Positions 9,683 through 21,243 of a stretch of 64,000 bases of DNA are shown here, in pieces. The number at the start of each line of letters is the position of its first letter. Position 1 is the stretch's first letter. The stretch lies in assembly GCA_963854835.1 (NCBI GenBank), contig OY978525.1, forward strand, positions 59,904,855 to 59,968,854. The letters are read 5' to 3'. The notes under the pieces were generated by a model. It was not told where the DNA came from. It worked only from the letters and a program-made list of their open reading frames with translations, and made no database searches. Both the position numbers and the translations under genes were made by a program. The DNA is from Megamerina dolium. Its lineage: Eukaryota > Arthropoda > Insecta > Diptera > Megamerinidae.

Positions 9683-9772
9683 TGTTACCGCCGTCAGCCG
9701 CAGTAACCTGGCAACCCTTATCACATACTCATTTCGTCTCTGATACGTTCTCACATTCAACACTTATTATAT
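9683..9772 (+). repeat. BEL/Pao 3' LTR start, truncated
   Basis: TGTTACCGCCGTCAGCC follows the purine tract ACGGGAAAGGAAAT at the end of pol, the expected place for the 3' LTR. It is cut off after 90 bp by the micropia-like LTR-b. The same 90 bp appear, split by MITE C, at 1108-1776. Confidence 0.6.
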
Positions 9773-10169
9773 TGTAACGAGTATCGATAGTTGATTACTC
9801 ATCACTATTGTGACTGACTCTATTGGCAGCATCGAAACGAATGTCAACAAAAAGAAATAAGCGATAACCAGAACAAGCCAACGAGAAAGGAAGAGAAGAA
9901 TCTCGATAAAGGAAGATTCTGGGGTGTTGCCAACAGAATTGACAATCAATCGAATTCCGAACGTGACTGCGCAAACATCTATACAGAGGCAAAGTGTTAT
10001 TGTAAATAGTTGATTATAAACAGAGTTGATTGTAAATAGTGTTTATTAAAATAAATTGTTGCTGTATATAGTTGTATAAAATAAGTGTTGCAGTTATTAT
10101 TAACAGAATCCAGTGATCGAACAAGGTAATTCAAATAGAATTAAACGCACACAGAATAAAAACGTAACA
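9773..10169 (+). repeat. Micropia-like LTR-b (short type)
   Basis: 397 bp, starting TGTAACGAG and preceded by ATAT. It lacks 24 bp that LTR-e has (GTATACATAGAGCC region). Its twin is LTR-d (29061-29457), same length and nearly identical. Confidence 0.88.
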
Positions 10170-10171
10170 AT

Positions 10172-10189
10172 TGGTGTCAGAAGTGGGAT
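10172..10189 (+). promoter_or_regulatory. Primer-binding site, tRNA-Leu type
   Basis: TGGTGTCAGAAGTGGGAT starts 2 nt after LTR-b. This is the tRNA-Leu-type primer site used by micropia-like elements. Confidence 0.75.
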
Positions 10190-10198
10190 TCTGTAAAG

Positions 10199-11563
10199 AT
10201 GGTGAAAATTGACCAACTAAAAGTGGACCAGCTTAAAAAGCTGTTGGTAGAGATGAATCTATCGTCATCAGGTGCAAAGGCGGAACTACTGGTGAGGCTG
10301 AGGAAAGCCATGGAGGCTAAGGGAATTAATGTAGAAGAACATGAGTTCTTTGAGGAAGCCGAGATACATGCAGTGGTGCACGCCGAGGAAGAGAGCAAGG
10401 TAGATTCGAGTGGTCAACTAATGGAACTCATGAAATCCATGATGCAACAACAGCAGCAGCAACTGCAAGGAATTAATGCGAAGTTACAAGAAAATGCGTC
10501 TCGCATTGACTTCAAGTTTGAGAACATTCGGTACGTCAAGAAAACGCTATGGCAGAGTTCCAGAAAACAATTGACTCCAAGCTTCAAGAACATTCGGTTC
10601 GCCAAGAGCACGTCATCGAAAATCTACAAAAAGGAATTGAGCTTAGATTTCAGGAAATTTCCGGAGCTATTAATGACAAAGTCACAGAGCTGAAAGAACA
10701 CGTGGATGAGTTGGATGATAAGCTGAAGGAACATGTCGACGACTGGGAAGATAAGTTCGAGAAATTACAGCACGAACTCAATCAACTAAAAATAAATGGA
10801 CCAGCCACATCAGTGATTAGAGATTCAAGCACAAGCAAACTAAAGCCACCAACATTTGACGGAAGCACGCCATTCAATATCTTCAAGCTTCAATTCGATA
10901 CAACAGCTTCGAAGAATCAGTGGGATCATAGCGACAAGACTGCTGCTTTAATAGTCGCATTAAAAGGTAATGCTTCCGAAGTGTTACAGATGATTCCAGA
11001 GAAAGATCGTGGTAGTTACCAATCACTGATGGACACACTCCAGCGGAAATATGTAAATGAATACAAGGGTCAATTACATCGAGTGGAGTTAAGATCGCGT
11101 GTGCAACGGAGTAACGAGAGCATTCAGGAATTCGCTTCCGATATTGAGCGCTTATGTCATCTAGCGTTCTCCGGTAATTCAGAAGAGTTCGTCGAAAAAA
11201 TAAAAATAGAGGCATTCATAGATGGCATACGTGATGGAGAGACAAAGCGTGCCCTAGTCATGTCACCAAGGAATACATATGCCGAAACAGTCAGTAGTGC
11301 CTTGACGTATGAAGCCGCCAGTTTAATGTGTCGACCAGTGCCACGTGTACGCCAACTAGAGGCAGGCGGTTAAGTCACTAGTAAAGCCTGAAGGAAGCAC
11401 AACAGGTCGACGCGAAATCAAATTTACTGGTAAGTGCTTCATTTGCGACAAACTAGGACACATGGCGGCTGACTGCCGTCTACGACGAAAGCGATCAGGA
11501 TCGAATTCTCCAGGAAGACAAAAGAAGGAGAATAAGGTGGACAGCGATCGCTCCACTAACACA
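10199..11563 (+). pseudogene. Micropia-like Gag, degenerate copy (unit 1)
   Basis: The ATG at 10199 starts the same SAP-motif N-terminus as the better copy at 29487. A deletion near 10490-10520, relative to that copy, shifts the frame. The capsid part then continues in another frame (10549-11373), and a further break near 11370 separates the zinc knuckle (CFICDKLGHMAADC). The first 150 or so codons match unit 2 almost perfectly, and differences become frequent after about 10350. The reading frame ends at the LINE insertion. Confidence 0.85.
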
Positions 11564-11564
11564 T

Positions 11565-12931
11565 ACTTACTTACTTACTTACTTATGTGGCCATAACAAC
11601 CGAATATCAATTTAGGCCGAAAATAACATGCTTCGCCAGCCATCTCTGTTCTTCGCTAGCTGGCGCCAGTTAGAAATTCCAAGCGCCGTCAGATTCTCCA
11701 GTACTTGGTCTTTCCACCGGAGGTTTGGTCTTCCTCTTTTGCGTCGTCCTCCAGTGGGTTCCGAATATAACACCTTCTTAGCTGGAGCGTGTTTTTCCAT
11801 TCGCTCGACATGACCTAGCCAGCGCAGCCGCTGGATTTTGATGCGCTTTACTATGTCAATATCGGCATACAGCTCGTACAGCTCATGGTTGTACCTTATT
11901 CGGTACTCGCCTCCAACGCAAATAGGTCCAAAGATCTTGCGTAGGACTTTTCTCTCGAAAACTCCAAGCATTCGCTCATCCGAGGTGGAAATTGTCCAGG
12001 ATTCAGCGCCATATGTTAGGACAGGCATGATGAGAGACTTGTAGAGTGTAGTTTTCGTTCTTCGAGAGAGGGCTCGACTTCTCAATTGCTTACTCAGCCC
12101 AAAGTAACACCTGTTAGCAAGAGTTATCCTACGCATGATCTCCAAGCTGACGTCATTACTGCTGTTAATGCTGGTTCCAAGATAGACAAAGTCTCTTACT
12201 ACTTCAAAAGCGTAGTTGTCAACAGTGACGTGCTATCCAAGACGCCGGGACTCTTTGTTTGTTGACACTAGATACTTCGTCTTGCCCTCGTTCACCGTGA
12301 GACCCATCCGAAGCGACTCTCTTTCCAACTCTGAGAATGCTGCACTGACTGCTCGCGTGTTCATGCCGATTATGTCAATATCGGTGGCATACGCTAACAG
12401 CATGACACTTTTGTTGAAGATAGTGCCATTATGCCGTAGATCAGCAGCTCGTATTATTTTCTCCATAATAAGATTGAAGAAGTCGCACGATAACGAATCA
12501 CCTTGTCTGAAACCCCGTCCGGTATTAAACGGTGCGGAGAGGTCCTTCCCAATTTTCACTGCACCTCCGCCTCCGGTCTTAATCAACTCGGCAGGCAGGC
12601 CATCAGCACCTGCAGCTTTGTTGTTCTTCAGCCTTAAAATGGCCGTTTCAACCTCGTCATAGTCGGGTGGTGAAACATCAACACCATCATCTGTAATTGG
12701 GGTTATCGGGCATTCTCCTCCACTGGCGGAATTGTTCGCAGCATCGCCATTCAGTAACGTGCAGAAGTGTTCCCTCCATAGGCTCAGTACACTCTGGACA
12801 TCCGTAACCAGATTCCCATTTCCATCACGACAAGAAGAGGCTCCGGGATTTAAACCTCCACTCAGGCGCTTGATCTTTTCAAAGAATTTTCGAGTCTCAT
12901 TCTTGTCGGTACACATCTCTATCTCCTCACA
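11565..12931 (-). mobile_element. 5'-truncated LINE (RTE-like), copy 1, antisense
   Basis: It reads on the minus strand and its 3' end lies at the left, with a TTAC tail in five units. Target duplication: CTCCACTAACACA at 11551 and again at 12932. The intact target is visible in unit 2 near 30914. Reverse-strand frames give reverse transcriptase parts: FEKIKRLSGG, KNNKAAGADGLPAELIKTGG, a deletion, GFRQGDSLSCDFFN, then LLAYATDIDIIGMNTR and the C-terminal RRTKTTLYKSL...LTYGAESW block. The usual YADD reads YATD. The clade is judged from the C-terminal block and simple-repeat tail, so it is tentative. Confidence 0.85.
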
Positions 12932-12945
12932 CTCCACTAACACAT

Positions 12946-14639
12946 ATCCATCGTTAAAGTATATCGAGTCACTCCAACAGTGGGTTGCCCCATCATTCAC
13001 ATTTCACAACTACAGCGTGTGCCAAGCAGCTTGACTATTGATGGAAAACTGGACAATATGGAATTCATGTTAACCCTGGATACTGGTGCATCACATTCTA
13101 TAATCAAGAGCGATTTGGTAAAGAGGTGTGAGCCTTTAATGGGAATAAAATTGCGTACAGCAACGGGTGAGGATGCATAAATTCTGGGTAAAATAAAGAA
13201 ACGAGTATCTATTTGAAATTGTACGTGGGAACATGAATTCATTGTGGCCGACATCATCGATGATGTAATAATTGGTGTTGATTTTATGATTCACAACGGA
13301 TTTACGTTAGATTTAAATCAACGGATACTACGCTATGCAAATGTCGAGCTACCACTGAACATCGGTTACAAGCGTAGTGGTAACATCAAACGAGTACTGG
13401 CATGTCAACGCCAAGAAGTTCCAGCAAAATCGGAAGCGGTGATTTGGGCACAGATGAATGTGGATGATGGGACAGGCAAGTTGTGGGTAGTGGAAGCAGA
13501 TAGAGAATCAAGGAATAAAAACATCATACTTGGTAAGACGTTAGTGGAACCTACTGAAAATGGAATGGTACCGGTGCGAATATTAAATCCAACTAATACA
13601 TCTACAGTTGTGAAGAAAGGAATAGTGATTGATCATTGCCAGGAAGTTACTGCCGTTGTAGACTGCGAAAAGGGTTCGTCGATAAAAAGTGGTAGATCAG
13701 GAACTGATAGAGCGGAATTAAAAGCGCAGATGGAAGAATGGGCAGGTGTGCTTACCAACCAGCAAAAAGAAAAGGCTCTACAACTATTAGAGAAGTATAG
13801 TCCAATCTTTTCTTCAAATGGAAAACTGGAGGACGAACAACCATAGTGAAGCATCACATTGACACCGGTGATTCTAGACCAATTCGTCAAACACCACGAC
13901 GAGTTCCATTGGCCAAAAGAGACGAAGCCATTAAGCTGATTACCGATATGTAGAAACAAGGTGTTATTGAACCATCAGAGAGTCCATGGAGTTCACCAGT
14001 TATGCTGGTAAAGAAGAAGGATGGAAGTACTCGATTCTGTGTGGATTACAGAAGCTGAATGATATTACGAAAAGAGACAGCTATCCACTGCCAAGAATCG
14101 ATGACACTCTGGACACGCTATCTGGTGCGAAGTGGTTCTCAACTCTTGATCTGCAAAGTGGCTACTGGCAAGTGGAACTTGCTAAGGAGGACAAAGAGAA
14201 AACAGCTTTCAGTATTGGCGATGGTCTACGGTAATTCACAGTGATGACATTTGGCTTATGTAATACGCCAGCTACTTTCGAAAGTTGGATGGAGCGTGTC
14301 CTCAGAGGACTACACTTGAAAACGTGTTTGCTGTACCTCGATGACACTATCGTGATGAGAAAGTTTTTAACGACCACCTGGAAAAGTTGAAAGAAGTATT
14401 TGAGCGTATACAATCAGCAGGGCTTAAACTGAATATGAAAAAGTGTTCACTCTTCAGGCGAGAAGTTAAATATCTTGGTCATAAAGTAACAACAAAAGGG
14501 GTACATACCGACGAGGAGAAAGTAGCAGCAGTACAAGAATGGCTTATTCCATCAAATCTTCACGAATTAAGAAGCTTCTTAGGCTTATGTACTTACTATC
14601 GACGATTTGTTCCTGGATTTGCACACATCGCCATGCATG
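12946..14639 (+). pseudogene. Micropia-like pol, 5' half, degenerate copy (unit 1)
   Basis: Continues the element after the LINE. It contains protease ([13 protein letters not shown] near 13074), with a stop codon near 13178, then the PR-RT linker and reverse transcriptase with further stops and frameshifts (for example near 13846, 13951 and 14232). The YLDD motif is reduced to YLDDT in a shifted frame. The frameshift signal seen in the sister copy is gone here: GTTAAAG replaces GTTAAAC and the hairpin is deleted. The 412-type element interrupts the sequence just before the RNase H domain. Confidence 0.85.
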
Positions 14640-15242
14640 TGTAGTGACCTAGGCAACAATATATGCACAAAGTATTACATAAAGTGATACACAAAATAAT
14701 GCACTAAATAACATACAAAGCAATGCACAAAGCAATATGAAATAATGACACTGCATATCCACGCTTACACTTAGTAAGCGAGCATTTGTTTACATTTGCA
14801 AGCAAAGCCAATGGCCACGCGAACGTTTGTTTACATTTGCAAGCAAAGCCAATGACTTACGCTTGCTGAGCAAATGTTCTTTTTAGTTATGCAATACAAA
14901 GTCGATATCCATGCTGCTGCTGTATCAGCAACTATTGGAATCAAAGTCACTTTGATTCACGAAATTGTTTGTTTACATTTTTACATTTTACTTAGTGCAA
15001 TTTGTTGCTTAGTCTGCAATTTCTGGGAATCGAGTTGCCCATATTTGAGTATAAATAGTACTACATGTGTTCAATAAAATCAATTGCTAACTTGACTTCA
15101 AATCAGACTTCTCGTTTCAATTCGCATTCCGGCTGGCCTAAGCTAGCCTAAAGATTAGCAGAGTTGCACTGCTGTTAAATCCAAGGCAACAAGCACACTA
15201 TACACTACACTCACACACACATTAGTAGGCAGTACCTCTACA
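14640..15242 (+). repeat. Element 3 5' LTR
   Basis: 603 bp. Inside is a direct repeat of about 30 bp (GTTTACATTTGCAAGCAAAG) near 14787 and 14827, a TATA-like GAGTATAAATAG near 15047 and AATAAAAT near 15074. A possible primer site TGGCGATCCTGCGACC follows directly at 15243; the tRNA is not assigned. Confidence 0.88.
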
Positions 15243-15354
15243 TGGCGATCCTGCGACCACTGATCCTGTGATCACTGATCCTGACCCATTGTTCAGCTCT
15301 TCTACCGACTTTTTATAATTTTAAAATTCAACAATCCTTTTTCTCGAGTACCAA

Positions 15355-15864
15355 ATGAACTCAGAAATAGATAGGATTCAGTTAAATGAATTTCTGGAGG
15401 ATTTCGAAAAATCCATCTACAGTCCAGAACCATACATAGAACCATATGTTCCAGTCGAGACCCACAACGTCACTATACGACCAACATACATCCCTGGACC
15501 ACTAAACCAAGGTCCGAGGGCCATCACTATTCAAGAATACAAAAACCGACAAAAGGGACAGCACCATCTGCCGACACTACCACCAAAGCCGAAGAAGAAA
15601 CGAGCAGGCAAGGCATTCCAGAGAAGGAAAGAAAAAGCTATATTATACACACAACTAAATCTGGCAACCACGACCAAGGAGAAGAAGCGAATACTCGGCG
15701 AATTGAATAAGCAAAGAAGCACACCACAAACCAACAGAACCAGCACAGAGCAACAGAATAAGCAAAGAAGTACACCACAAACCCACAGAACCAGCACAGA
15801 GCACCAGAATAAGCAGAGAAGCACACCACAAACTACAGTGCATTCCAAGAAATGCACCAAATAA
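15355..15864 (+). CDS. Element 3 leader ORF 1 (basic, repeat-tailed protein)
   Basis: 169 aa, of no family I can name. The N-terminal third is acidic and proline/tyrosine-rich; residues about 65-95 are strongly basic (PKPKKKRAGKAFQRRK). The tail has three near-identical units of about 17 aa built on NKQRSTPQT. The gene lies between the 5' LTR and gag, in the leader where simpler gypsy elements have no gene. A nucleic-acid-binding role would fit the basic block but is inference. It could also be a leftover frame, though 169 codons and the in-frame repeats argue for past coding. Confidence 0.55.
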   Translation: MNSEIDRIQLNEFLEDFEKSIYSPEPYIEPYVPVETHNVTIRPTYIPGPLNQGPRAITIQEYKNRQKGQHHLPTLPPKPKKKRAGKAFQRRKEKAILYTQLNLATTTKEKKRILGELNKQRSTPQTNRTSTEQQNKQRSTPQTHRTSTEHQNKQRSTPQTTVHSKKCTK

Positions 15865-15927
15865 CAAATTAATATTTAGAATATAACAAATATATATCAG
15901 GTAGATTAAGTAAAAAAAAAAAAAAAA

Positions 15928-16122
15928 ATGCATGAGCCCTCAAACTGCAGTGATTGCAGAAGGATCGGGCACAAACTAAATTACATGATACAAAATAAAA
16001 AAATTATTATATTATATGATAGTAAAAACTTCAAATTACGAGGTCCTTATGAACAATACATTTGTCCAACGGCACAGGCCGCAATACAAATTATAAAAGA
16101 AAAAAATACAATAAACAAATAA
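15928..16122 (+). CDS. Element 3 leader ORF 2 (64 aa)
   Basis: A small frame that starts with MHEPSNCSDCRRIGHK. The CxxC followed by IGHK looks like half of a zinc-binding site, but no second pair completes it. No known family. It follows a run of 16 A's at 15912 and sits 21 bp before the next small frame, so the three leader frames and gag are closely packed. Confidence 0.4.
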   Translation: MHEPSNCSDCRRIGHKLNYMIQNKKIIILYDSKNFKLRGPYEQYICPTAQAAIQIIKEKNTINK

Positions 16123-16143
16123 ATAATAAATAAATTTTTAAAT

Positions 16144-16392
16144 ATGAGTTGGTGGAAGAAAATATTTAATGCCACCTCACTAATATTCGCTGGATACGAG
16201 ATTGGTCAGTCTGTTGAGAACAAGTCTAACCAAGACTCAATAAAAACAGCAAACATAAAAGAATCAGAAAATACAAACAATAATGTAGAAATAATACTCC
16301 TAGCATTGACAGTTTCAATTATAGTATTCTACATTGTGAAACAAATAAAAAAGGCTTTTAAACGCAGTATTAGCCAAGTTAGACAGATATAA
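16144..16392 (+). CDS. Element 3 leader ORF 3 (82 aa, one membrane segment)
   Basis: Starts MSWWKKIF. A hydrophobic segment at about residues 48-65 (EIILLALTVSIIVFYIV) is followed by basic residues KQIKKAFKR, the pattern of a single-pass membrane protein with a positive tail. The stop lies one base before the gag ATG at 16394. There is no signal of an envelope protein (no ectodomain, no fusion motif, no furin site). A membrane-associated accessory protein is possible; I know no match. Confidence 0.5.
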   Translation: MSWWKKIFNATSLIFAGYEIGQSVENKSNQDSIKTANIKESENTNNNVEIILLALTVSIIVFYIVKQIKKAFKRSISQVRQI

Positions 16393-16393
16393 A

Positions 16394-17681
16394 ATGGTGA
16401 AGTGGGAGGAAATTCAGGAAATTTTGTTGACTGAAAAAGAAAATTTTATAAAAAGCTACAAATGCTTAAATAAAAGCACAAAAGTAAAACAAGAATCTTT
16501 GACAAAACACTTACAGACATTATTCGAGGCACTTGAAACCATTAGATGTACAATCAACGTACACAAAGATAGATTGACACCAGAACACAAACAATCCTGC
16601 CTAGATATATTTTGGCAACACAGGGACAAGTTAGTAAAAATACTTGCGTATTACGAATTGGAGAGTACTATACCACACGACATTGATACACCAATAATTT
16701 ACATTATTGACACCGACAAAGAAGAATCAAGCAAAATTGAAGTAGAAAACCCGATATCCATAATGTCCGAATTCCACTTAGAAATAGCGACCAAAGCTAT
16801 TCCCAGCTTTTCGGGAAATTACAAAGAATTAGAATCATTCCTTAAAATTGTAGAAATCATTTATCATGGTCTGACTGAAGCAGGCAAAACTGCACTAATT
16901 GACTACGTGATATATGTGAAACTAACCCAAACAGTAAGGACTAATATAACTTCTGTCCAAACACCAACCACATTCCAAGACTTAAAAGATTCAAAAGATA
17001 TAAATCCACAAAAACTATCCCACAGATACAAAACCAACTAACGAATCTTTACCAGAGAAACCAAAGTATAACAACATTTAGGAACAACATTTTGTCACTA
17101 ACTGCAGAACTTAACAAACTACAAATATCACAAATAGGCAATAGTGCCACCACAGAACAGAAAGCTTTAATTACGCAACTAAATGAACAGTACAGTCTAA
17201 CCGTATTTAAAAATGGAATAAATGAACAGTACAAACAGACAATATTCGCGTCACTACCAAAAACTTTCGAATCAGCAGTAGATTTAGCTCTTGACTTGAA
17301 CAAAATAGTCAAGGCAACAATTCAAGAGTCATGTTTATTTCTAACAACCACAGGTACAGCAACCGTAATAATTTCAACCACAACAATAATGCCCAAATGA
17401 GATACGCTAACAATAACAATTTTAGAAACAATAATAACAGACCCAATAACTACAATAACAATCGGAACAACGTTAGACCCACAAACAATACTAACAGCCA
17501 TAACTTTAGACCCGCAAACAATAACAACTATCGTAATAACACTAACAATAATAGAAATTACAATAACGGCAACAGATATAATAAAAATAACAGACAAGTA
17601 CAACAATACAACAGAAACAGTCGCCACATAAACGTTACTAACCTTCAGGGAAACGTAGGCGACCCGGAGGACAACAACTAA
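16394..17681 (+). pseudogene. Element 3 Gag, frameshifted
   Basis: The ATG at 16394 opens 216 codons with a helical N-terminus and a capsid-like stretch (AIPSFSGNYKELESFLK near residue 135). A frame break near 16990-17000 moves the reading to KTIPQIQNQLTNLYQ, and a second near 17330 moves it into an asparagine-rich tail (17331-17681) with RNN and NNN repeats. In this clade the tail stands in for zinc knuckles. Without the two breaks Gag would be about 430 aa. Confidence 0.75.
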
Positions 17682-17710
17682 ATTCCTCCGGGGTACAAAA
17701 AAATATTTAC

Positions 17711-18352
17711 TTGATTACAAAAGATTTAACAAATTTTATTACAATCTACAATACAAATTTCAAAACACACATGACATTTCTAATAGACACTGGCGCCGAC
17801 ATTTCTATTTGCAAAAATCCATTTAATAACGAATTTGAATATGACAGTAACAACAAATACAAATTGACAGGTATTACTAAAGACGAAATCACTTCAATAG
17901 GAACTGCTATTTTAACTTTTGATATAGGAAAAGATAAAACTTGCATCAACTTCTACTTAGTTACAGAAGATTTTCCGACTGTCACTGATGGAATACTCGG
18001 AAGAGACTTCCTAATAGATCACTTGTGTAAAATTGATTATGAAACATTTACATTAACAGCAACAATTAATAATAGGGAAACAACATTACCACTAGACAAT
18101 AAATTTCAACCAAAAGACACTTTCGAGATACCACCTAGAACAGAAATGATATTCCCAATAAAGCTAAACGTAAAACAAGACAGCGTCATATTAAATCAGG
18201 AAATACAACAGGGCGTATTCCTAGCCAATTCAATAGCTCCTGCAAAGGGAAATTGTCACATCAAAATTATAAACGTAAACAACCACACATCAAAAATTAA
18301 AAACATAAAAATTATCACAGAAGATTTAGCAGACTATAATATCATGACATAA
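17711..18352 (+). CDS. Element 3 protease region
   Basis: 213 codons with FLIDTGADISICK near 17779, the catalytic aspartic-protease signature, then DGILGRDFL near 17990, the second conserved protease block. The rest is the linker to RT. The frame ends at 18352, and the RT frame opens separately at 18390, so a break lies between. Confidence 0.75.
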   Translation: MITKDLTNFITIYNTNFKTHMTFLIDTGADISICKNPFNNEFEYDSNNKYKLTGITKDEITSIGTAILTFDIGKDKTCINFYLVTEDFPTVTDGILGRDFLIDHLCKIDYETFTLTATINNRETTLPLDNKFQPKDTFEIPPRTEMIFPIKLNVKQDSVILNQEIQQGVFLANSIAPAKGNCHIKIINVNNHTSKIKNIKIITEDLADYNIMT

Positions 18353-18389
18353 TACAAAAATTTATAACAACACACGTTTCAATAAATTA

Positions 18390-19210
18390 ATGAAGGAATT
18401 AAACCTAGGAAAATTAGATAAAAATATGGAATCAGAATTACACGACAAATTTGGAAAATATCAATCAATATTTCACTTAGAAGGTGAACAGCTTTCAACC
18501 AACACATTTTATACACAAAAACTAAACTTGACAGATAACTCCCCAGTATACATAAAAAATTATAGACTTCCACATACTCAACAGGAAGAAATTGAGAAAC
18601 AAATACAAGGCATGATAGAGGACATTATTGAACCTTCAGTTAGCCCTTACAACTCACCATTACTTCTAGTACCAAAGAAAAGTGAAAATGGCAACAAAAA
18701 ATGGCGATTAGTGGTTGACTATAGAAAACTCAATGACAAAATAATAAACGACAAATTCCCATTAACACGACTAGAAGACATACTAGATATGCTAGGAAGA
18801 GCAAAATACTTCACCACATTAGACATGACAAGTTCATTTCACCAAATCCCATTAGATAATGACTCAAGACCTGTTACAGCTTTTTCGACCCAAGACGGTC
18901 ATTATCAATTCAAACGACTACCATTTGGATTAAAAATATCCTCTAACAGTTTTCAAAGAATGCTAACTATAGCACTCTCTAGCTTAAAATCAGAAGCATT
19001 TCTCTACGTTGACGACATTATCGTTTTTGGATGTTCCATACGGCACCACAATCAAAATCTTTTAAAAGTATTCGAAAAACTAAAGAAATACAATCTGAAA
19101 CTGAATGCAAGCAAATGCCAATTCCTGAAACCAGAAGTACTTTACCTAGGACATCTAATTACAGACAAAGGTGTAAAAACTGACCCAACCAAATGCGAGA
19201 TAGTACGCAT
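18390..19210 (+). pseudogene. Element 3 reverse transcriptase
   Basis: Reads from NTFYTQKLNL through PSVSPYNSPLLLVPKK, RLVVDYRKLN, LDMTSSFHQIPL, LPFGLKISSNSFQR, YVDDIIVFG and LGHLITDKGVKTDPTKC. The polymerase motif is YVDD. Around 19205-19215 about 50-60 bp and the frame are lost, removing the start of the connection to RNase H. The frame then runs into nonsense codons to 19316. Confidence 0.8.
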
Positions 19211-21243
19211 TTTGCAATTATTACAGACGATTTATACCAGATTTTGCATCAATAGCAAAATGTCTAAACTCACTATTAAAAAAGGGACAACCTTTCATTT
19301 GGTCAGAAGAATGTGAAAAAGCATTCAGCACATTAAAAGATAAATTAATTAAACCACCAATCTTACAATACCCTAATTTCGATAAACCCTTTATACTTAC
19401 TACTGACGCATCTGACTTTGCTCTAGGAGCAATATTATCACAAGGTGAAATAGGACATGACCTACCAATTGCCTATGCAAGTAAAGCATTGCAAAAACAC
19501 GATATCAATAAACCTATAATTGAAAAAGAATTATTAGCTATTCATTGGGGCATAAACCAATTCCGAACATACCTGTACGGAAAAAAATTTATTGTCGTAA
19601 CCGACCACAGACCATTAGTCTCATTATTCGCACACAAAAACCCATCATCGAAAATGACAAGAATCAGAGTAGACTTATCTGATTATGACTTTGAAATAAT
19701 CTACAAACAAGGCAAAATAAACACTAACGCAGATGCACTGTCACGCATCAAAATAGATAGCGACACTTTAAAAGCAATGATACCCACGAGTGAAACAGAA
19801 ATAACAAAAGAAAAATATATTAACATTTTAACAAGGAGCAAGGCCGCACAAATGAATAATGAAATAACGCATGCATATAAGAAAGATGAAAATTTATTAC
19901 CCGGGAAACGCATGAACGGAAAAACATCTCCTAAGAAGCCTGATCAACTTCATATTTGGGAATGTACATCCTTCATTGACGTTAAGAATTTATATAAATT
20001 GAAAATTATTATCGATAAAGAAAGTAGTACTACAGTAAAAATTATAAATAATGAAGTGCAAATGACTTGTAGCGATGACCCTTTGAAACTAGATTCAATG
20101 TTGGAGAAACTACATAGTTCAATGCACAGTTCACAGATAAAGGAGCTAGCCCTTTGTGAACAAGAATATATATTAAAGAATATAGAAATGAATGCATTCA
20201 AAAAGAAATACGATGAGCTCGAGAAGAATAAAAGCGTGCCAATAAAAATACTAATATATAAAGCTCCAGTACAAATAAAAAGTACCATAATACAATACAA
20301 ATTAATTGATGAATTCCACTCCTCTAATACAGCAGGACATTTAGGAATTAGAAAGACAATATTGACGCAAAATAAAATAATAAAACACACAAAAGAACCA
20401 CTCGTAGTGACAGATACACCAACAACAACTTTTGAGACAGTAACAATTGACACAGTAGGTCCTTTGCGCATTTCTAACGGTTACAGATACATATTAACAA
20501 TGCAATGTGATTTGTCAAAATACGTAGTTGCATACCCAATCATTAATAAAGAAGCAAAAACTATAGCGACCACATTAGTTGAACAGTTAATCCTAAAATA
20601 TGGAACCATAAAAACCCTAAAGTCAGACAGAGGCACCGAGTTCGTAAACGAACTGATGCACAACATATGTGAATTACTAAATATCAAACAAATATTTTCT
20701 ACCCCTTACCATCACCAAACAATAGGCGCTTTAGAAAAAAACCATAGGACACTTAATGAATACCTTCTAACCTTCGCGGAAGATTATGAATGGGACAAAT
20801 GGGTACAATACTACACTTTTGCTTATAACACAACACCACACATTGACACAAACTACTCTCCATACGAATTAGTTTTTGGTAAACTACCAGCACTTCCAAA
20901 TGACACAATAGAAACAAATAAACATTTCTACAATATTGATAATTATGCCGAAGAGCTAAAATTAAGAATAAAAAGGTCACAAGAAATGGCCAGAAAAATA
21001 ATAAACAATGTGAAAAGAAAAAGAAAACTAGAATATGACAAGAATGTAAATAAAGCAAGCTTTAAAGTAGGAGACCTGGTATATGTAAAATATGAAAACA
21101 AAAAGAAAAACCAGAGTCCATATCACGGTCCATACAAAATCATAGACACAAATGGAGTAAATTCTACTATAGAAATTAATGGTAAAAACAAAATATTTCA
21201 TAATAATATATTAAAAAAATTTTTAGGTACGAAACTAGACTAA
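19211..21243 (+). pseudogene. Element 3 RNase H and integrase
   Basis: Opens with YYRRFIPDFASIAK, then RNase H blocks TTDASDFALGAILSQ, EKELLAIHW, VTDHRPL and NADALSR. The integrase keeps its first histidine region (AGHLGIRKT) but lacks about 30 residues that should hold the CxxC pair. It then reads IDTVGPL, KSDRGTEF and GALEKNHRT, so the catalytic D, D and E are present. A 3' tail with KVGDLVYVKYENK resembles the integrase C-terminal domain. The loss of half the zinc-binding domain should disable it. Confidence 0.8.

Noticed and set aside
13000..13257. Antisense frame over the protease
   Set aside because: A shadow of the plus-strand protease gene; it has no features of its own.
15531..15933. 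Antisense cysteine/leucine-rich frames with repeats over leader ORF 1
   Set aside because: They mirror the three plus-strand repeats. The plus-strand frame has an ATG, sits in the sense of the element and is followed by the other leader frames.
16144..16392. Envelope protein in element 3
   Set aside because: 82 aa with one membrane helix is far too short, lies before gag and has no ectodomain.
17331..17681. Asparagine-rich protein as a host gene or prion-like protein
   Set aside because: It lies in the place of the Gag C-terminus of element 3, between capsid and protease, and such tails occur in zinc-knuckle-lacking Gags.
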